Assembly: GCA_030704615.1 (NCBI GenBank)
Contig: CM060734.1
Location: forward strand, 38,022,042-38,086,041
DNA length: 64,000 nucleotides
Direction: 5' to 3'
From: Takakia lepidozioides
Lineage: Eukaryota > Streptophyta > Takakiopsida > Takakiales > Takakiaceae
Position 1 is the first letter of the stretch. Every line of letters starts with the position of its first letter. Of the stretch, positions 35,057 through 45,775 are shown piece by piece. A program made the position numbers and the translations under genes. The notes beneath the pieces were generated by a model. That model made no database searches, was not told the origin of the DNA, and was given only the letters and a program-made list of their open reading frames with translations.

Positions 35057-36074
35057 GTTATTTTACCACTAGTGTGAAACTAGCTAGGAAATAGCTAGGA
35101 AATAGCTAGCTTTTACATATTGACATTTGGGATTGGCCCAAGTGTCAATCTAGGGGTCAAGGCAGATTTAGGCCCTGGAGTGGTTATCTTCACAGCAAGC
35201 GCGGGAGGCTCATCTTTCTCGAGTTGAGCCTCACCGCGCCTAGCTATGGAGCCGTAGTATGGATTCCCCATGGCGTGGGGTGCACTTGGCTTGACTTGTA
35301 TTTGAGTGATGAGGTTATATATGCATGAGTTTCTGCTTTAGCTTTGTGAGCTCGCATGAGCTTGCGCTTGTATTCTTCTTCTTTATCACTCGAGAAAGAT
35401 GAGCTCGTATCTGTGAGTGCCAGATACGAGTTAGTTGTAGCACTTGTGGTTTTTGCTTGAGAATGATAGAAACCAGGTTGTTATACAAGGAGCACCGTGG
35501 AGCTCTTGGTTGTTAGAAGCGGAGGCGATGTGGGTTACGAGGTGGTAGACCTTGGCATTCGATCTTCAGCTTCAGAGATGAAAGCACCATGCTGCAGGTA
35601 ATTCCAGAGCACCTTGATGGTTTCAAATTGTGTACATGCATGAGCAAGCACGATTGGGAAGAGGACCAGTCAAAAGCAGGTTATAGTGGCTTTGGTGGCA
35701 AAGCTAAGAACTGGACTTGGGAATGCGAGCTTTCATTGTGTGAAGGATTGCAAGACCAAGCGAAAGGGCTGATTTGGCTTGGGGCAATCAGTGCACTTTG
35801 TGGAGTATGTTGAGATTGGGTTTCAATCTCGAGCTTCAACATTGAGAGGGCTCTTGTCATGGCAAGAGCAGGGTTGGAATAGGAGCTAAGAGGTGCGGCA
35901 AGGCCATGGAATGTGCACCTAGGGTTTCAGAGCTTGGAAAAAGAGCTCTTGCACCACAAGAGGAGTGTCTTGTGGCTGGAAATGTAAGCCTTAGGGTTTC
36001 AGGAGCTTGGCAAAGGCTGTGGAGTGCTTAGTCTTGTCTTAGAGAGCATGAAGGAGCCAAGGAGCCAAGATAGG

Positions 36075-36400
36075 GGGCTGATACCTCTTGTGTGAAGAGG
36101 TTGCATGTGTGGAGCATGTATTTAGCTCATTGAAGCTTCCATCTTCAAGCTTGGAGGGCAAGCAAGGAAGAGGGAAGGGCTGACTTCCCTTATGTGAGGG
36201 CAATGCATGTGTGGAGTATGCTTTCAGCCTGTTGAAGGCTTGTACTTTCAAGTTTGGGAGTGCAAGAAAGGAAGCAAAGGGGCTGATTCTCTTGTGGTGA
36301 GAGTGGGGCATGTGTGGAGCATGCCTTTAGTCCATTGGGCTTTTGTTTTCAAGCTTTAGAGAACTAGAAGAGAAGGTAAGGGGCTGATCTGCTCTTATGT
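36075..36400. repeat. Degenerate tandem repeat, period about 102 bp
   Basis: Units start with GGGCTGA at 36075, 36177, 36280 and 36381 (spacings 102, 103, 101). Each contains a GCATGTGTGGAG(C/T)ATG segment and a TTCAAG(C/T)TT segment. Units are clearly diverged. Confidence 0.75.
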
Positions 36401-36836
36401 GACAGTCCGACACTTGTAGAGCGTGTTCTGAGTTGGGGTTTCAATCTCAAGCCTAGATAGAGCGTGGCTCTTGAAGTGGCAGGTATAGGGGGCTGGAATA
36501 GGCTCTAAGACAGATGCTATGGCCAAGGAAAGCGCTTGAATGAGTGCTCACAAGGACTGGAAACCAGCAAGGCTTGGTTGTTTGCCATTGAGTTTAGTGA
36601 CGTGTTTGGGGAGTCTAAGTGAGAAAGAAGGCTTGGTTTGTGGCAACCATTTTCCTCATGGATTAGGGCTACTATTGGTGGTCTGTGGGAGCCGAAAGAG
36701 CAAGAATATCTTGTTGATTTCTTCACAGCCTCCATAGCTCGGTGCAAAGAAGCCTAGAGTCCAAGAGACACAAACCCTAGCTTGGCGTGGCTAAACCCCT
36801 TGGAGAAATGGCTAAACTGTCATGAGTGGCCATGGA

Positions 36837-37290
36837 TGGGGCTGTGACGGGCTGTGACAGGCTGTGGCATGTGGCGGGCTGTGATAGGCTGTGCACTGTG
36901 GCCTATGGGGCTGTGAGGGGCTGTGATAGGCTGTGGCCTTTGGGGCTGTGACCCCTGTGACCTGTGTAGGGCTGTGACAGGCTGTGCCCTGTGGCCTGTG
37001 GGGCTGTGACGGGCTGTGAGGGGCTGTGCCCTGTGGCCTATGGGGCTGTGAGGGGCTGTGATAGGCTGTGGCCTTTGGGGCTGTGACCCCTGTGACCTGT
37101 GTAGGGATGTGACAGGCTGTGATGGGCTATGAGGGGCTGTGACAGGCTGTACCCTGTAGCCTGTGGGGCTGTGATGGGCTGTGAGGGGCTGTGACAGGCT
37201 ATGGCCTTTGGGGCTGTGACCCCTGTGACCTATGTAGGGCTGTGACAGGCTGTGGCATGTGTGGGGCTGTGACGGCTGTGACCAGTGATC
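36837..37290. repeat. GGGCTGTGA minisatellite with about 133-bp higher-order period
   Basis: The basic unit GGGCTGTGA(C/G/T) is repeated dozens of times. A longer pattern with GGCCTTTGGGGCTGTGACCC recurs near 36936, 37071 and 37203, so the array has grown at two levels. A weaker array of the same motif is at 10012-10118. Confidence 0.9.
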
Positions 37291-38043
37291 TGTGTGGGCC
37301 TGTGCTGGTTTGTGGTGGCCCGTGTTGATCTATGGACGGCCTGTGCTGACTCGTGGAGGCACTGGTGGACTGCCTAAGGACTGGCATGTCTTGAAGGCCG
37401 AATTTTGAAGCTCGTGGAGGGCGGTTTGAGGAGTCCCTTCATGATATTTCCATGGTCATGCAAGTGAGGGAAGAGAGGAGAAAAAGAGTGTTGGGATGAG
37501 GGTATGCTGGGGTTAGGCATTGCTTTAGCTTCTCTTCCTCGTAGTTTTCCACCCTCTCATTAGGCCAAGACCTTTCTATAGGTGGAGGCAAGAGTCAGTG
37601 CGGGTTTGGGCTGGGGTATCCTTGCAGGAGCAACACGGTGGAGTTGTTTTTGGTATGGGGGAGTTGTCGTTCTGATTTCTTGTGTTTGGATCCCCTCCAT
37701 ACTTGCATGCTTGACTGTGCGCCATGTTAGTTTTGTGTGGGCGCTTGTTTTTATAGGTGATTGGTCCGGATTTGATCACCGGCCAGTCCTAGAGCATGTT
37801 GTCGATGGTGAGGCTGGGGTGATGACCAGTTATACCATCATTGTTTCTCCTGTGGTGAGGTTGGAGGTGATGACCAGCCAACCATATGAGTGCTTGCGGT
37901 GGATGCAGGTGCAGGTGTAGGCTATGTTAGGAACCTAGTATTCCAAACCATAAGCCGCAACAGGTTCTCTACCCAGTTACCTTGTGGAGAGGGGGTTAGG
38001 GACATGTTCATGACCGGTTGAGTGACAGTTTGTCAACACGGAG

Positions 38044-38862
38044 GTGCCACTAGTTGCTGGGGACAGTGCCGGTTCGAGCACTAGCGATACTAGTGGGTAC
38101 ACGAGACGAGGTGTGCAGTTTAGGCCACCTTCACCTCCCGTGTCTTCTACGGAAGGTTCTGATTCGGATTGTGAATCAGGAGGACTCACACCGGCAGTGC
38201 AAGTTGTTTCCTTGCCATTGTTGTGGGACACAATGGAGGAGATCTATGGAGCTACCAATGGGCCACAAAGGTACTCTGGGGCACTGGGCACCATCGACTT
38301 GGATGATTTTATCCAAGAGTTTGATAGTTGGTGTGATTTGCAGCAAATGCGCAATCTACAACTATTTACGCCTTTCATGGCATGGAAGGGGCTGTTTCAA
38401 CACCTTGAGGGGCCACCTATGGATGATTACCATGAGTTCAGGCAGAGGCATGAGGTTGAGATCGAGGAGTGGAGGATATACTGGTCACCCGACTATGTCT
38501 CCATCACTAGGGGCACTAGAGCCACGAGGGCAGTGGCTACACCTGCCGCTGCACCGGCAGCTTCAACAAGCAGCAGTGGGACTAGTGATACCGTAGCTAC
38601 GACGTCCACCCAAGCTACTGCTGCACCAGCACCAGTGGCGGTGCCTGCCTTCAACCCTGTTGTGGAGTTCTTCGAAGAGTTAAGAGGGAACTACCAAGGG
38701 ATGAGGACAGAGAAGTTGCGGAGCTTGCAAGAGTTCCAACGGAAGCCGACTGAGAGCTTGAGGGAGGCTTTCACTCGCATGAGGCGCTTGATAAATGTAA
38801 CCCAAGGGGTTACGGAAGCTCAGGCAGTCCAATTCTGGTATGGGTATTGGACAAGGAGCTGA
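38044..38862 (+). pseudogene. gag of the methyltransferase-bearing Ty3 element
   Basis: An open frame with Ser/Thr/Ala-rich linkers around a gag-like helical region (YSGALGTIDLDDFIQEFDSW, FMAWKGLFQHLEGP, LREAFTRMRRLINVTQGVTE). The first in-frame ATG is at about 38234; the upstream part begins after a TGA without an ATG, so the original start is lost or lies in another frame. A frameshift after WYG (about 38840) ends this frame, and the true continuation (LDKELRRRVRDATLLQSAQP) lies in the next frame. Confidence 0.65.
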
Positions 38863-39885
38863 GGAGAAGGGTGCGGGATGCAACTCTCCTACAATCGGCC
38901 CAACCCACCTCAGCAAATGTGTTTTGCTGGCAGAGCGGATAGAGCTCAACATGGTGGAGGAACGAGTGGTCATGGTGGGATTTGCTAAGGAGACACCACG
39001 GGATAGTGGTGCTCCTAGCCAACCACTACCTCAACGTGTTCAAGGCAACAAGGGGGCTCAGGTGAAGCTCAGGGAAGGGCAGAGAGGACCTCAGATGCAG
39101 GGGTCTCTCCCTTCATTTGCAGGCCAACAACGGGCGGATGTGGTGTGTTGGACATGTGGAGGACCCCACGTCAAGAAGGATTGTCCAGAGGGAGGCAAAG
39201 GGCCGGCACATGCACAGCCTGCACAGTTGCAGTGTGGGCATTGTGGCAAGCACGGGCATGGAGAGGCCCAATGTTATGGTTTGCATCCTGAGTTGCGCCC
39301 AGGCCAGTTCCAAGGGAACAATGGTGGCCGGGGGCGAGGGGGAGCAGCCTAGAGAGGACGAGGTGGCTAGGCACGGGGTGTAGGCCAAGGGCAAGCTCAA
39401 CATGGCCAAGGACGCGGAGGTCAGGGTGTTGACTAAGGCATGGCCAACCGGCTTCAGCAGCCAGAGCATAGGTTCGCTGCCATGGCTACAGCTCAGGTGG
39501 TACCAGCTCCAAGGCCGGATGGTCCACCTCCTGTTCCTGAGGGAGGAGATATGGGAGGCATGGGATTCATGTGCGGAGCAGCACTACCACTAGTGCAGGT
39601 GGAGTCTGCTGCAGCCGTGACTCGATGAGCAGCACGAGTTCCTGAGCCACGAGGTGCAGAGGTGGAGTTGGATCCACAACGTGGGGAGGCAAGCCGTCAG
39701 GCTAGGCTCCCTCAGTCATTCACATTGGCGGAGACAGCGTCGACGCCATCCATGGCACCTAGTTCTCGCCCAACTGTTACCGAGGCGGAGTTTACTATGC
39801 CATTGGGGAGAGCTACACGGGTAGCACCACTACCTAGTGTTGCCAAGGCTACGGTAGCTAGTGTGCTGCTGGGAGCGCCACATCT
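38863..39885 (+). pseudogene. gag C-terminus with two zinc knuckles, then linker to protease
   Basis: The frame up to 39352 encodes VCWTCGGPHVKKDC (C-x2-C-x3-H-x4-C) and QCGHCGKHGHGEAQC (C-x2-C-x4-H-x4-C), the nucleic-acid-binding knuckles of a retrotransposon nucleocapsid, followed by a Gly/Arg tail. Low-complexity Ala/Pro-rich pieces continue in the same frame with stops to about 39916. At least two frame changes separate it from gag and protease. Confidence 0.7.
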
Positions 39886-40662
39886 GTGTGTCAGGCTCCA
39901 TTGTTCTCGGCTACCATGATTGTAACGCCGGGGGTAAGACCAGCTGAGGTGTTCAGGCTGGCAGCTACACTCTGTGAGAGTGGGGAGGTTACTTCATCTT
40001 CTGCGGAGGTAGTGGGAGGTATAGTGCCGGAGGGATCCTCGGATTTGAGGGTCAAGACTGCCACGGCGGCGCCATGGCAAGCTGCAGCTGGCAGGTTGAT
40101 GGAGCTGCCAGCTAGGCCAGCCATTGAGCGCGCCATGGTGACACGTGGAGTTGTCATGTTAGACAACCAGGATGACATTTTCTGTTTGAGTGGACCGGCA
40201 GGCAAGAGGTACCAGCCACTATGGGTCTTGTTGGACTCGGGAGCTCAGTCATTGATGCCGGGTAGAGCTGCTATTGCAGGCTTGGGCCTCACGGAGGCGG
40301 ATATGGAGCCTTGTCCTTTCCAGATACAGACGTCTCTGGTAGGATCGGAGCAGGCTCGGAGCATGACACGGCGTGAGTTGGCTATCAGACTACAGTCGGA
40401 TCACCCTACAGATGGCTCAGTGATGCGAGCCAAGGCCATTGTGACAGACGCGGTCTCGTACGATGTCCTGGTTGGTGGGGCAGTGTTGTACCCCATGGGC
40501 TTCACCCTGGATTTTTGGGAGAAGTCAACTTCCTTAAGGCCTGGATGGCAGTCAGGGGAGGGCCAGCGTGTGCAGCTCCCTGTGACATTCATAGGAGGAG
40601 TTGCGGTTGCCCAGCGAGGCAGGATACCGACACTAGTAGCATTCACAGCTGCAGTGAATTGA
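39886..40662 (+). CDS. Aspartic protease domain of the methyltransferase-bearing Ty3 element
   Basis: The frame encodes a retropepsin-like segment: YQPLWVLLDSGAQSLMPGRA (catalytic D-S-G), AGLGL, and a C-terminal VSYDVLVGGAVLYPMGFTLD, the 'hydrophobic-G' half of the fold. It ends at TGA 40660, but the same frame continues into the methyltransferase through two more stops. This shows that protease and methyltransferase once belonged to one polyprotein. Confidence 0.75.
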   Translation: MCQAPLFSATMIVTPGVRPAEVFRLAATLCESGEVTSSSAEVVGGIVPEGSSDLRVKTATAAPWQAAAGRLMELPARPAIERAMVTRGVVMLDNQDDIFCLSGPAGKRYQPLWVLLDSGAQSLMPGRAAIAGLGLTEADMEPCPFQIQTSLVGSEQARSMTRRELAIRLQSDHPTDGSVMRAKAIVTDAVSYDVLVGGAVLYPMGFTLDFWEKSTSLRPGWQSGEGQRVQLPVTFIGGVAVAQRGRIPTLVAFTAAVN

Positions 40663-40779
40663 CCCGGAGAGTTGCTTGAGGGCAACGCTCATTCAGAGGA
40701 CGTGTCACCTCCGGGAGAGCAGGATGACATGCATGGTATGGCGGAGTTGCCTGCCATGATTGCTCAGACTCCATTGTGA

Positions 40780-42192
40780 GGCACGAGTAAGGATTTGCAG
40801 CAGGTTGTTGATCGACGGGTGCAACAAGCCTGGGTAGAGGCTTTTGTATCATCAGGAGAGGATGAGAGTGCGGGGATTGCACCAGGACCACCTCAGTTGT
40901 CTCCATTGGATACCACACCTATTGTGTGGCAGTATCCGGATGAAGGCATTTGTCTTCTGGACTTGTTTGGCGGGATCAGCACCGGATTGGCTGCTGTGTT
41001 ACAGGTAGGTGTATGAGTTTGGCGTTACCTGTATGTGGAGAGGGATGAGACTGCACGACACGTTTCACTTTGTCATGTTGCTCAGTTGGTGCAGCAGTAC
41101 TTTGAGTTGTTGCCAGTGTCTGCAGTTCGTGGATATCAGCAGGTCTTGCCAGCAGACATTTCGTTGCTAGGGGCGCAGGATTTGGAGCGGGTTGGCTCCA
41201 ATGATCTAGTAGTGGCAGGTTGGCCCTGCCAAGAGCATTCATCAGCCGGCATGGCAATGGATTGCGAGACTCGAGGTCGGGTCTGTTTTGGGAGATGGTG
41301 CGGGTTTTACGCCACTTGCAGCTTCATCAAGCTGTATCTCCAACATACATCTTGGAGAATGTGCCACTGATGGGCGATTCTTGGGCCAGGGTGATGGTCA
41401 GTGTGCATCAAGTCCGGTCGTGGCTTGGGTCAGTAGTGTTGCTAGATGCAGCTATAGTGGGGTCACGGGCTCATCGTCCACGGCTATGGTGGACTAACTT
41501 GATGTCACCCGCACTGCTTAAGCGTGCATTTGATGGGGTGCAGCAGCCAGCACACCTCACAGTGGATAGCATTTTGGACACAGGGAGGCAGTCTCAGCGT
41601 GTGAGACACGATGACCGTTCGCCTTTGGCAGTGGTCAACAAGATGGGTCAACCACGAGCAGCATTACCTACACTGCTCAGCTTCCCAGGATCGCATGCTT
41701 TCCGGGATAGTGGACCTGGCCTCTTGTGATGCTCAGATGCAGCAGTTAGTGGAGCCTAATGCTGACGAGCGTGAGCGGGCAATGAATTTTACCACTAGTA
41801 CCACGGCAGGGCCATCTCTTTCTGAGGCATCACGTCGTCAGGTATTGGGGCAAGCAATGGATCTCAATTGCTTGACCTGGATTATCAGCTTGGCTATGGC
41901 TGAGCAACGCAGAGTGCGGAGTACACTTCCCTCGATGGTCTCTCTGCCTACCGAGATGGTACAGGTAGTGAGTGGGGGCGAGCATGTGAGGACCACAGGG
42001 TGCAGGCATCCATGGCACACGTGGGAGGTGCTCGAGGTTCAGAGGGAGTTGGCAGCCAGGGCGACGGTGATGGATGAGATTGGGGATTTTTCTCGGGTTG
42101 AGGAAGTCCTCGAGGATGAGATGATGGGGCAGGATGAGGCCTTGTCATTGACTGAGCAGGCAGGGAGTACTGCTCAAGAGGTTGCAACATAG
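40780..42192 (+). pseudogene. C5-cytosine DNA methyltransferase domain inside a Ty3 polyprotein
   Basis: C5-methyltransferase motifs occur in the correct order: motif I LLDLFGGISTGL (40954-40986); YVERDE and VLPADI in the motif II/III region; motif IV GWPCQEHSSAG (PCQ at 41224-41232, the catalytic Cys); motif VI YILENVPL (ENV 41355-41363); motif VIII GSRAHRPRLWWTN (about 41460-41500); then a target-recognition-like stretch; ADERERAMNF and motif X RRQVLGQAMDLN (41833-41868). The enzyme family transfers a methyl group from SAM to cytosine C5 in DNA. Damage: TGA 41014 (from CGA by C-to-T), a 1-base shift near 41250, a compensating shift near 41720, and TAG 42190. After that TAG the frame runs straight into RT, so the order is protease-methyltransferase-RT. 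Motif X resembles that of the DNMT3-like or algal enzymes more than plant MET1; placement needs a tree. Inactive in this copy. Confidence 0.88.
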
Positions 42193-43232
42193 CAACCACT
42201 GGACGCGTCTTCTACATCTAAGCCCACTGGACTTAAGGTTGCAGTTACGGAGGACAATTGGGAGCCTGACATTGGACCCATTGTCACCGGAGGAGAGAGA
42301 CGACGTATATGGCGGTTCCTAAGGGCTTACAGGAATTGCTTTGCCTTCGGCTTGAAGGACTTGGGAGCACTGAAGGGTCAAGAGATTTGTATTGAGTTGG
42401 CCACTGATACGCCAATCTTTCGGAGACCCTATAGATACAGTGACATAGAGAGGTCTTTGATTCAGATGAGGACTCAAGATCTCTGGGAGGCTGGTTTGGT
42501 GGAGCTCTCTGGTGGAGAGTATACTTCAGCCACAGTGATGCCAGCCAAGAAGGATGTCTATGGCAATTGGACGGAGAGACGTATGTGCGGTGATTACCGG
42601 CCTGTAAATCGTCAGACCAAGTCCGATAAGTATGCCATGCCAACCACGGAGGAGATCTTTGATGCCATTGGGCATGCTAAGGTCTTTAGCACTTTGGATT
42701 TACGATCCGGATATCACTAGTTGCTGGTGATGGTGGAGCACTTCTCCAAGTGGATTGAGTTGGTTCCATTGCCTAACAATGCTAGTGAGGGGGCTGAATA
42801 TGCATTCTTGGATCGTGTGCTTAGCCGATTCGGTGCTCTAGCTGAGGTACTCATGGACCAAGGGAGAGAGTTCTTGAAGGAGTTTCAGGCTTTGTGTGAT
42901 AAAACCTTGATAGACCACCGCACCACTTCTCGGGATCATCTTGAGGCCGATGGCTTGGCAGAGAGAGTTGTTCAGACGGTGAAGAGGGGTTTGCGCAAGT
43001 ACGGCTTGCAGAAGGGACACCTAGGAGATTGGGATCTTCAAGTACCTTGGTTAGTTATGGGCTACAGGTTCAGCAAGCAAGCATCACTTGCCTCCTTCTC
43101 ACCATATTTCATTCTCTTTGGCCGAGAGCCGGATTTGCCTGCAGCCATTCGTAAGGACACTGCTCAAGTCCTTAACCTTGACGATCTAGACGTGTGGGTA
43201 CGTGCATGTGGTCAGCGTGCAGAGTTGTTCAA
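42193..43232 (+). pseudogene. RT start fused to integrase end by internal deletion
   Basis: 42193-42717 encodes the RT N-terminal half (ELATDTPIFRRPYRYSDIER, CGDYRPVNRQTKSDKYAMP, FSTLDLRSGYH). It stops at TAG 42718. The next codon begins integrase sequence (LLVMVEHFSKWIELVP, LMDQGREFLKEF with the second Asp, EADGLAERVVQTV with the Glu, LASFSPYFILFGREPDLPA). The YxDD box, RNase H, integrase zinc finger and first Asp are all missing, so about 1.5-2 kb was lost at 42718-42721. The frame crosses into the host element after RAELFKKV, at about 43232. Confidence 0.85.
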
Positions 43233-43459
43233 GAAAGTTGGGTGTTGCTTCATTGGTCTGCGGCTGGTCCCCTCCTTCTAGCTGTTGATTCTCTCTTTCT
43301 CTGTGTAGTGTGGAATCAACGTGGAATCAGCCGTTGAGTTGAAAATGTTTTCTGCCATTGCACTCATGGTTGCTTCGTTGATCCGGGCTCTTTTTGCAAG
43401 TGCGCCCTCTTCTTCCAATTATTGTCTTTCTTCCTCTTGACCTGCTGCCGTCTCGCTTC
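43233..43459 (-). pseudogene. ORF3 copy 2: Gln-rich linker fragment
   Basis: The reverse complement matches ORF3 copy 1 near 12120-12305, for example GCAAAAAGAGCCCGGATCAA and GAATCAACAGC. It continues directly, across the 11.2-kb insertion at 43460-54697, into 54698-55404. The 4 bases CTTC at 43456-43459 are repeated at 54698-54701. Confidence 0.85.
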
Positions 43460-45775
43460 TGTAGTGTGAATGCAGGGAGTAAAAATCTCAAGTTTGTGTT
43501 TGGCATCAGGTTTCGGCACTACTACAAAGGGAGTACCCTTCGTGCTAATGAAGGGGAGGAATTGACCATAACTTGAGGTAATTCCATGGAAGGACTATGC
43601 TATTTATCTGCCAAGAACAAAATATGGCTAAGTTATGACATGCACCTTTTTCATCCCTAGGATGAATGATTTTCATCCATGATGTTGAACCCTAGAAGCG
43701 GGATGTGAAATTCGAAGGGGAAGAGTGCGTGGATCTTTTCGCAGCTGCTGCAGTGGTGTTGGCAGCACAGGATATCTGAGAAGGTTCCACCTACGCAAAG
43801 GGTATCAGCTTGCTTTTAAGAGAAATGTTAAGAACTCCTGCTTGGCTTTCTGTGCAAGAAGAAGCGGTGCCGCCTTCTTCGTAAGCAATGATCAAACCTG
43901 AGGGATCGGGTTTGTGATAAGGGCGGTGCACCACTGCTGTCGCCATGGTATTTGTGAGCACATTAATGAGGAGATGGAGTGGCTCAGCAGGTGTTGGGGG
44001 ATGAGAAATGCAGGCTGGTGTGTATTATCGCCTCAGGTTGTCAGTGATCAAATCTTGTAGCTGCTGTCTGTTTTTGAGCTGTAGGACCAGATCACTTTGT
44101 AAGGGAATCAGCTTGCCTTAAAGAGTGACGTTGAGGGATCTGGCTTGGCTTTCTGTGCAAGAGGAAGCGGTGCCGCCTTCTGGTGTGTATGGCGCTTAAG
44201 CTATCTATAAATAAGTTATGTATCTGCTCTCTGTCTTAAGGGCTGTAGGACCAGATCACCTCATAGGGAGGAAATGCACATGTAGAAGGATAGGGTAGAG
44301 GTTGGCAGGCACAAGGATGTGCCAGCAGCTGAAGCAGAGCCGTCATGCCTTAATGAGGACTGGAATCACGATAAGAAGAAACGTCGGAGATGGCTGACGA
44401 GGGAGAGGATAAGGTGCCTTCTTGACAGGCAGACCCACCACTTCAAGGAGTATAAGACAGATAAGTTCGAGGAGTGTACCCCCCCCTTTTGGTTTTTGGT
44501 TGCTTAGAAATCGCTTTGTGAAGTTTGAACTGTCTCTTGTATGTAGTAAGAGACACTGACATGTGAGGAAGAAAAAGAGCTTTGTAAATGGAATGAAGAC
44601 ACTGGACTTCAAACCAGGATGGGCTGGAGATGGATGCACCTGCTATTACATTGTACAGTAGGAAAATGAATGGAAACAGGGTAGACTCGTTGCTGGGACA
44701 GAATGGTTACTGTTGTTGTATTCTTGTTCCTTGTTTCAACGTCATGAGCTTGTACAAACAATCTAGCCTGGGATGTTGACACATTGCAGCCAATGTGGAA
44801 CTAGCTTAGTAGGTAGAGGAAACCAGAGAGGGTTAGATAGAACTGTTTGGAAACAACAAGAAGGGATGATGTGGATGGGGCAGAAAAACCAGCATCTGTT
44901 TGGGTTTGGATCTGATTCTCAGAGTGCTCTCAGCCCATGAACCACTGAGGTTCACAGCTGATGGGAAAAAGAGAGCTGTCAGGGTGTGTAAATTGAGACC
45001 TGTTGAAGGGTTGAGAGCTGTCTTGGGCAATGGTTATACCTGGGAAAAGTGGAGTGTGAAGCATCTGTCATTGGCAAGAGAGGGACTGATAAAAGGGCTG
45101 ATTATATCTTGTGTGACCAAGGTTGATTTCAATGCTGGGTGCACTGGATGCTTGGCTGAATGCGCATTGCATTGCATCATAGGCATGTTACAGTGGAAAG
45201 AGTGAGGAACCCACTTATCCTGAAAGAAAGAGAGAGGGAGAGAGAAAAGGACACAAGGGAGAGAGTTGACCAGCAAGAGGTTATGATGAGGAATGGATGA
45301 TTGGGGAGGTAAGATAAAGAAAGCATGAACCCATGAAGGGCCAAACTGGTGGGCCTGCAAACTCATGGCAGATCTGCGTTGCCGCCTTCCAAATCGTGAT
45401 CTTGTTACAAAGGGGATTCCACGTATTGTTGACCAAGAGAGCTGCCCACAAGGGCAGTGGTCATCACTGACGTAGGGCTGGTTGCATCACTGAAGACCGC
45501 ATGGTAACATGGCTGGTGCAGTGTATCAGGGAAAGGATGTCGTGTAGAAGTAGAACCACGGGTGAAAACAATACAGACTCCCCATCCATGTCTTCTCTTC
45601 CGCTGCGGCGTGGATGAGGATTGTGCGAACTCTGATCACGAAGGACCTGATGGAAACCCACACCGAGTGACGATGGTTGGATCAGCTGGAATGAGAGCTC
45701 CTTTCCTTCCCTCCGATTGACCTAGGGAAGAGCACAACTAGACTTGCACAGAAGGGGATTCACGCCCCTTCTTTT
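43460..45775 (+). mobile_element. 5' LTR of the intact Ty3 element
   Basis: Starts TGTAGTGTGAA. Ends CCTTCTTTT directly at the primer site, lacking the last nine bases (CACACTACA) that the 3' LTR has. A candidate TATA box, TATAAATA, lies at 44206-44213. An internal imperfect duplication (CTTTCTGTGCAAGA(A/G)GAAGC) occurs near 43850 and 44155. The ORFs of 60-110 codons inside are identical in both LTRs and are not considered genes. Confidence 0.93.
44206..44213 (+). promoter_or_regulatory. Candidate TATA box in the LTR
   Basis: TATAAATA, repeated in the 3' LTR at 53118-53125. It lies roughly in the first third of the LTR. Assigned by sequence alone. Confidence 0.45.

Larger units (their letters stand above)
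35051..37930 (+). mobile_element. 5' LTR and leader of the methyltransferase-bearing element
   Basis: Starts at TGTCAAG (35051). A near-perfect 13-bp-arm hairpin lies at 35119-35149, the 14-bp inverted pair TCATCTTTCTCGAG/CTCGAGAAAGATGA at 35210-35223 and 35389-35402, and a TATA-like TTATATAT near 35317 between them. Related, diverged LTR sequence lies at 3420-3736. Two tandem-repeat arrays follow (36075-36400 and 36837-37290). The LTR end and primer site could not be fixed because no second LTR is available. Confidence 0.5.
35051..43232 (+). mobile_element. Ty3 element carrying a C5-DNA methyltransferase, 3'-truncated
   Basis: Inserted in opposite orientation inside ORF3 copy 2: host sequence is recognisable up to about 35051 and resumes at about 43233. 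Order: LTR/leader (35051-37930), gag, zinc knuckles, protease, C5-cytosine methyltransferase, start of RT, rest of integrase. The region from within RT to within integrase is deleted, and no 3' LTR is present. About 440 bp of host ORF3 is also missing at the right junction, so a later deletion probably removed the 3' LTR with host sequence (inference). Not mobile as it stands. Confidence 0.75.

Noticed and set aside
44319-45366. ORFs of 62, 98, 65, 101 and 110 codons, repeated identically at 53231-54278
   Set aside because: They lie inside the two LTRs of the intact Ty3 element. Identity reflects LTR duplication, not gene conservation, and none has a domain.
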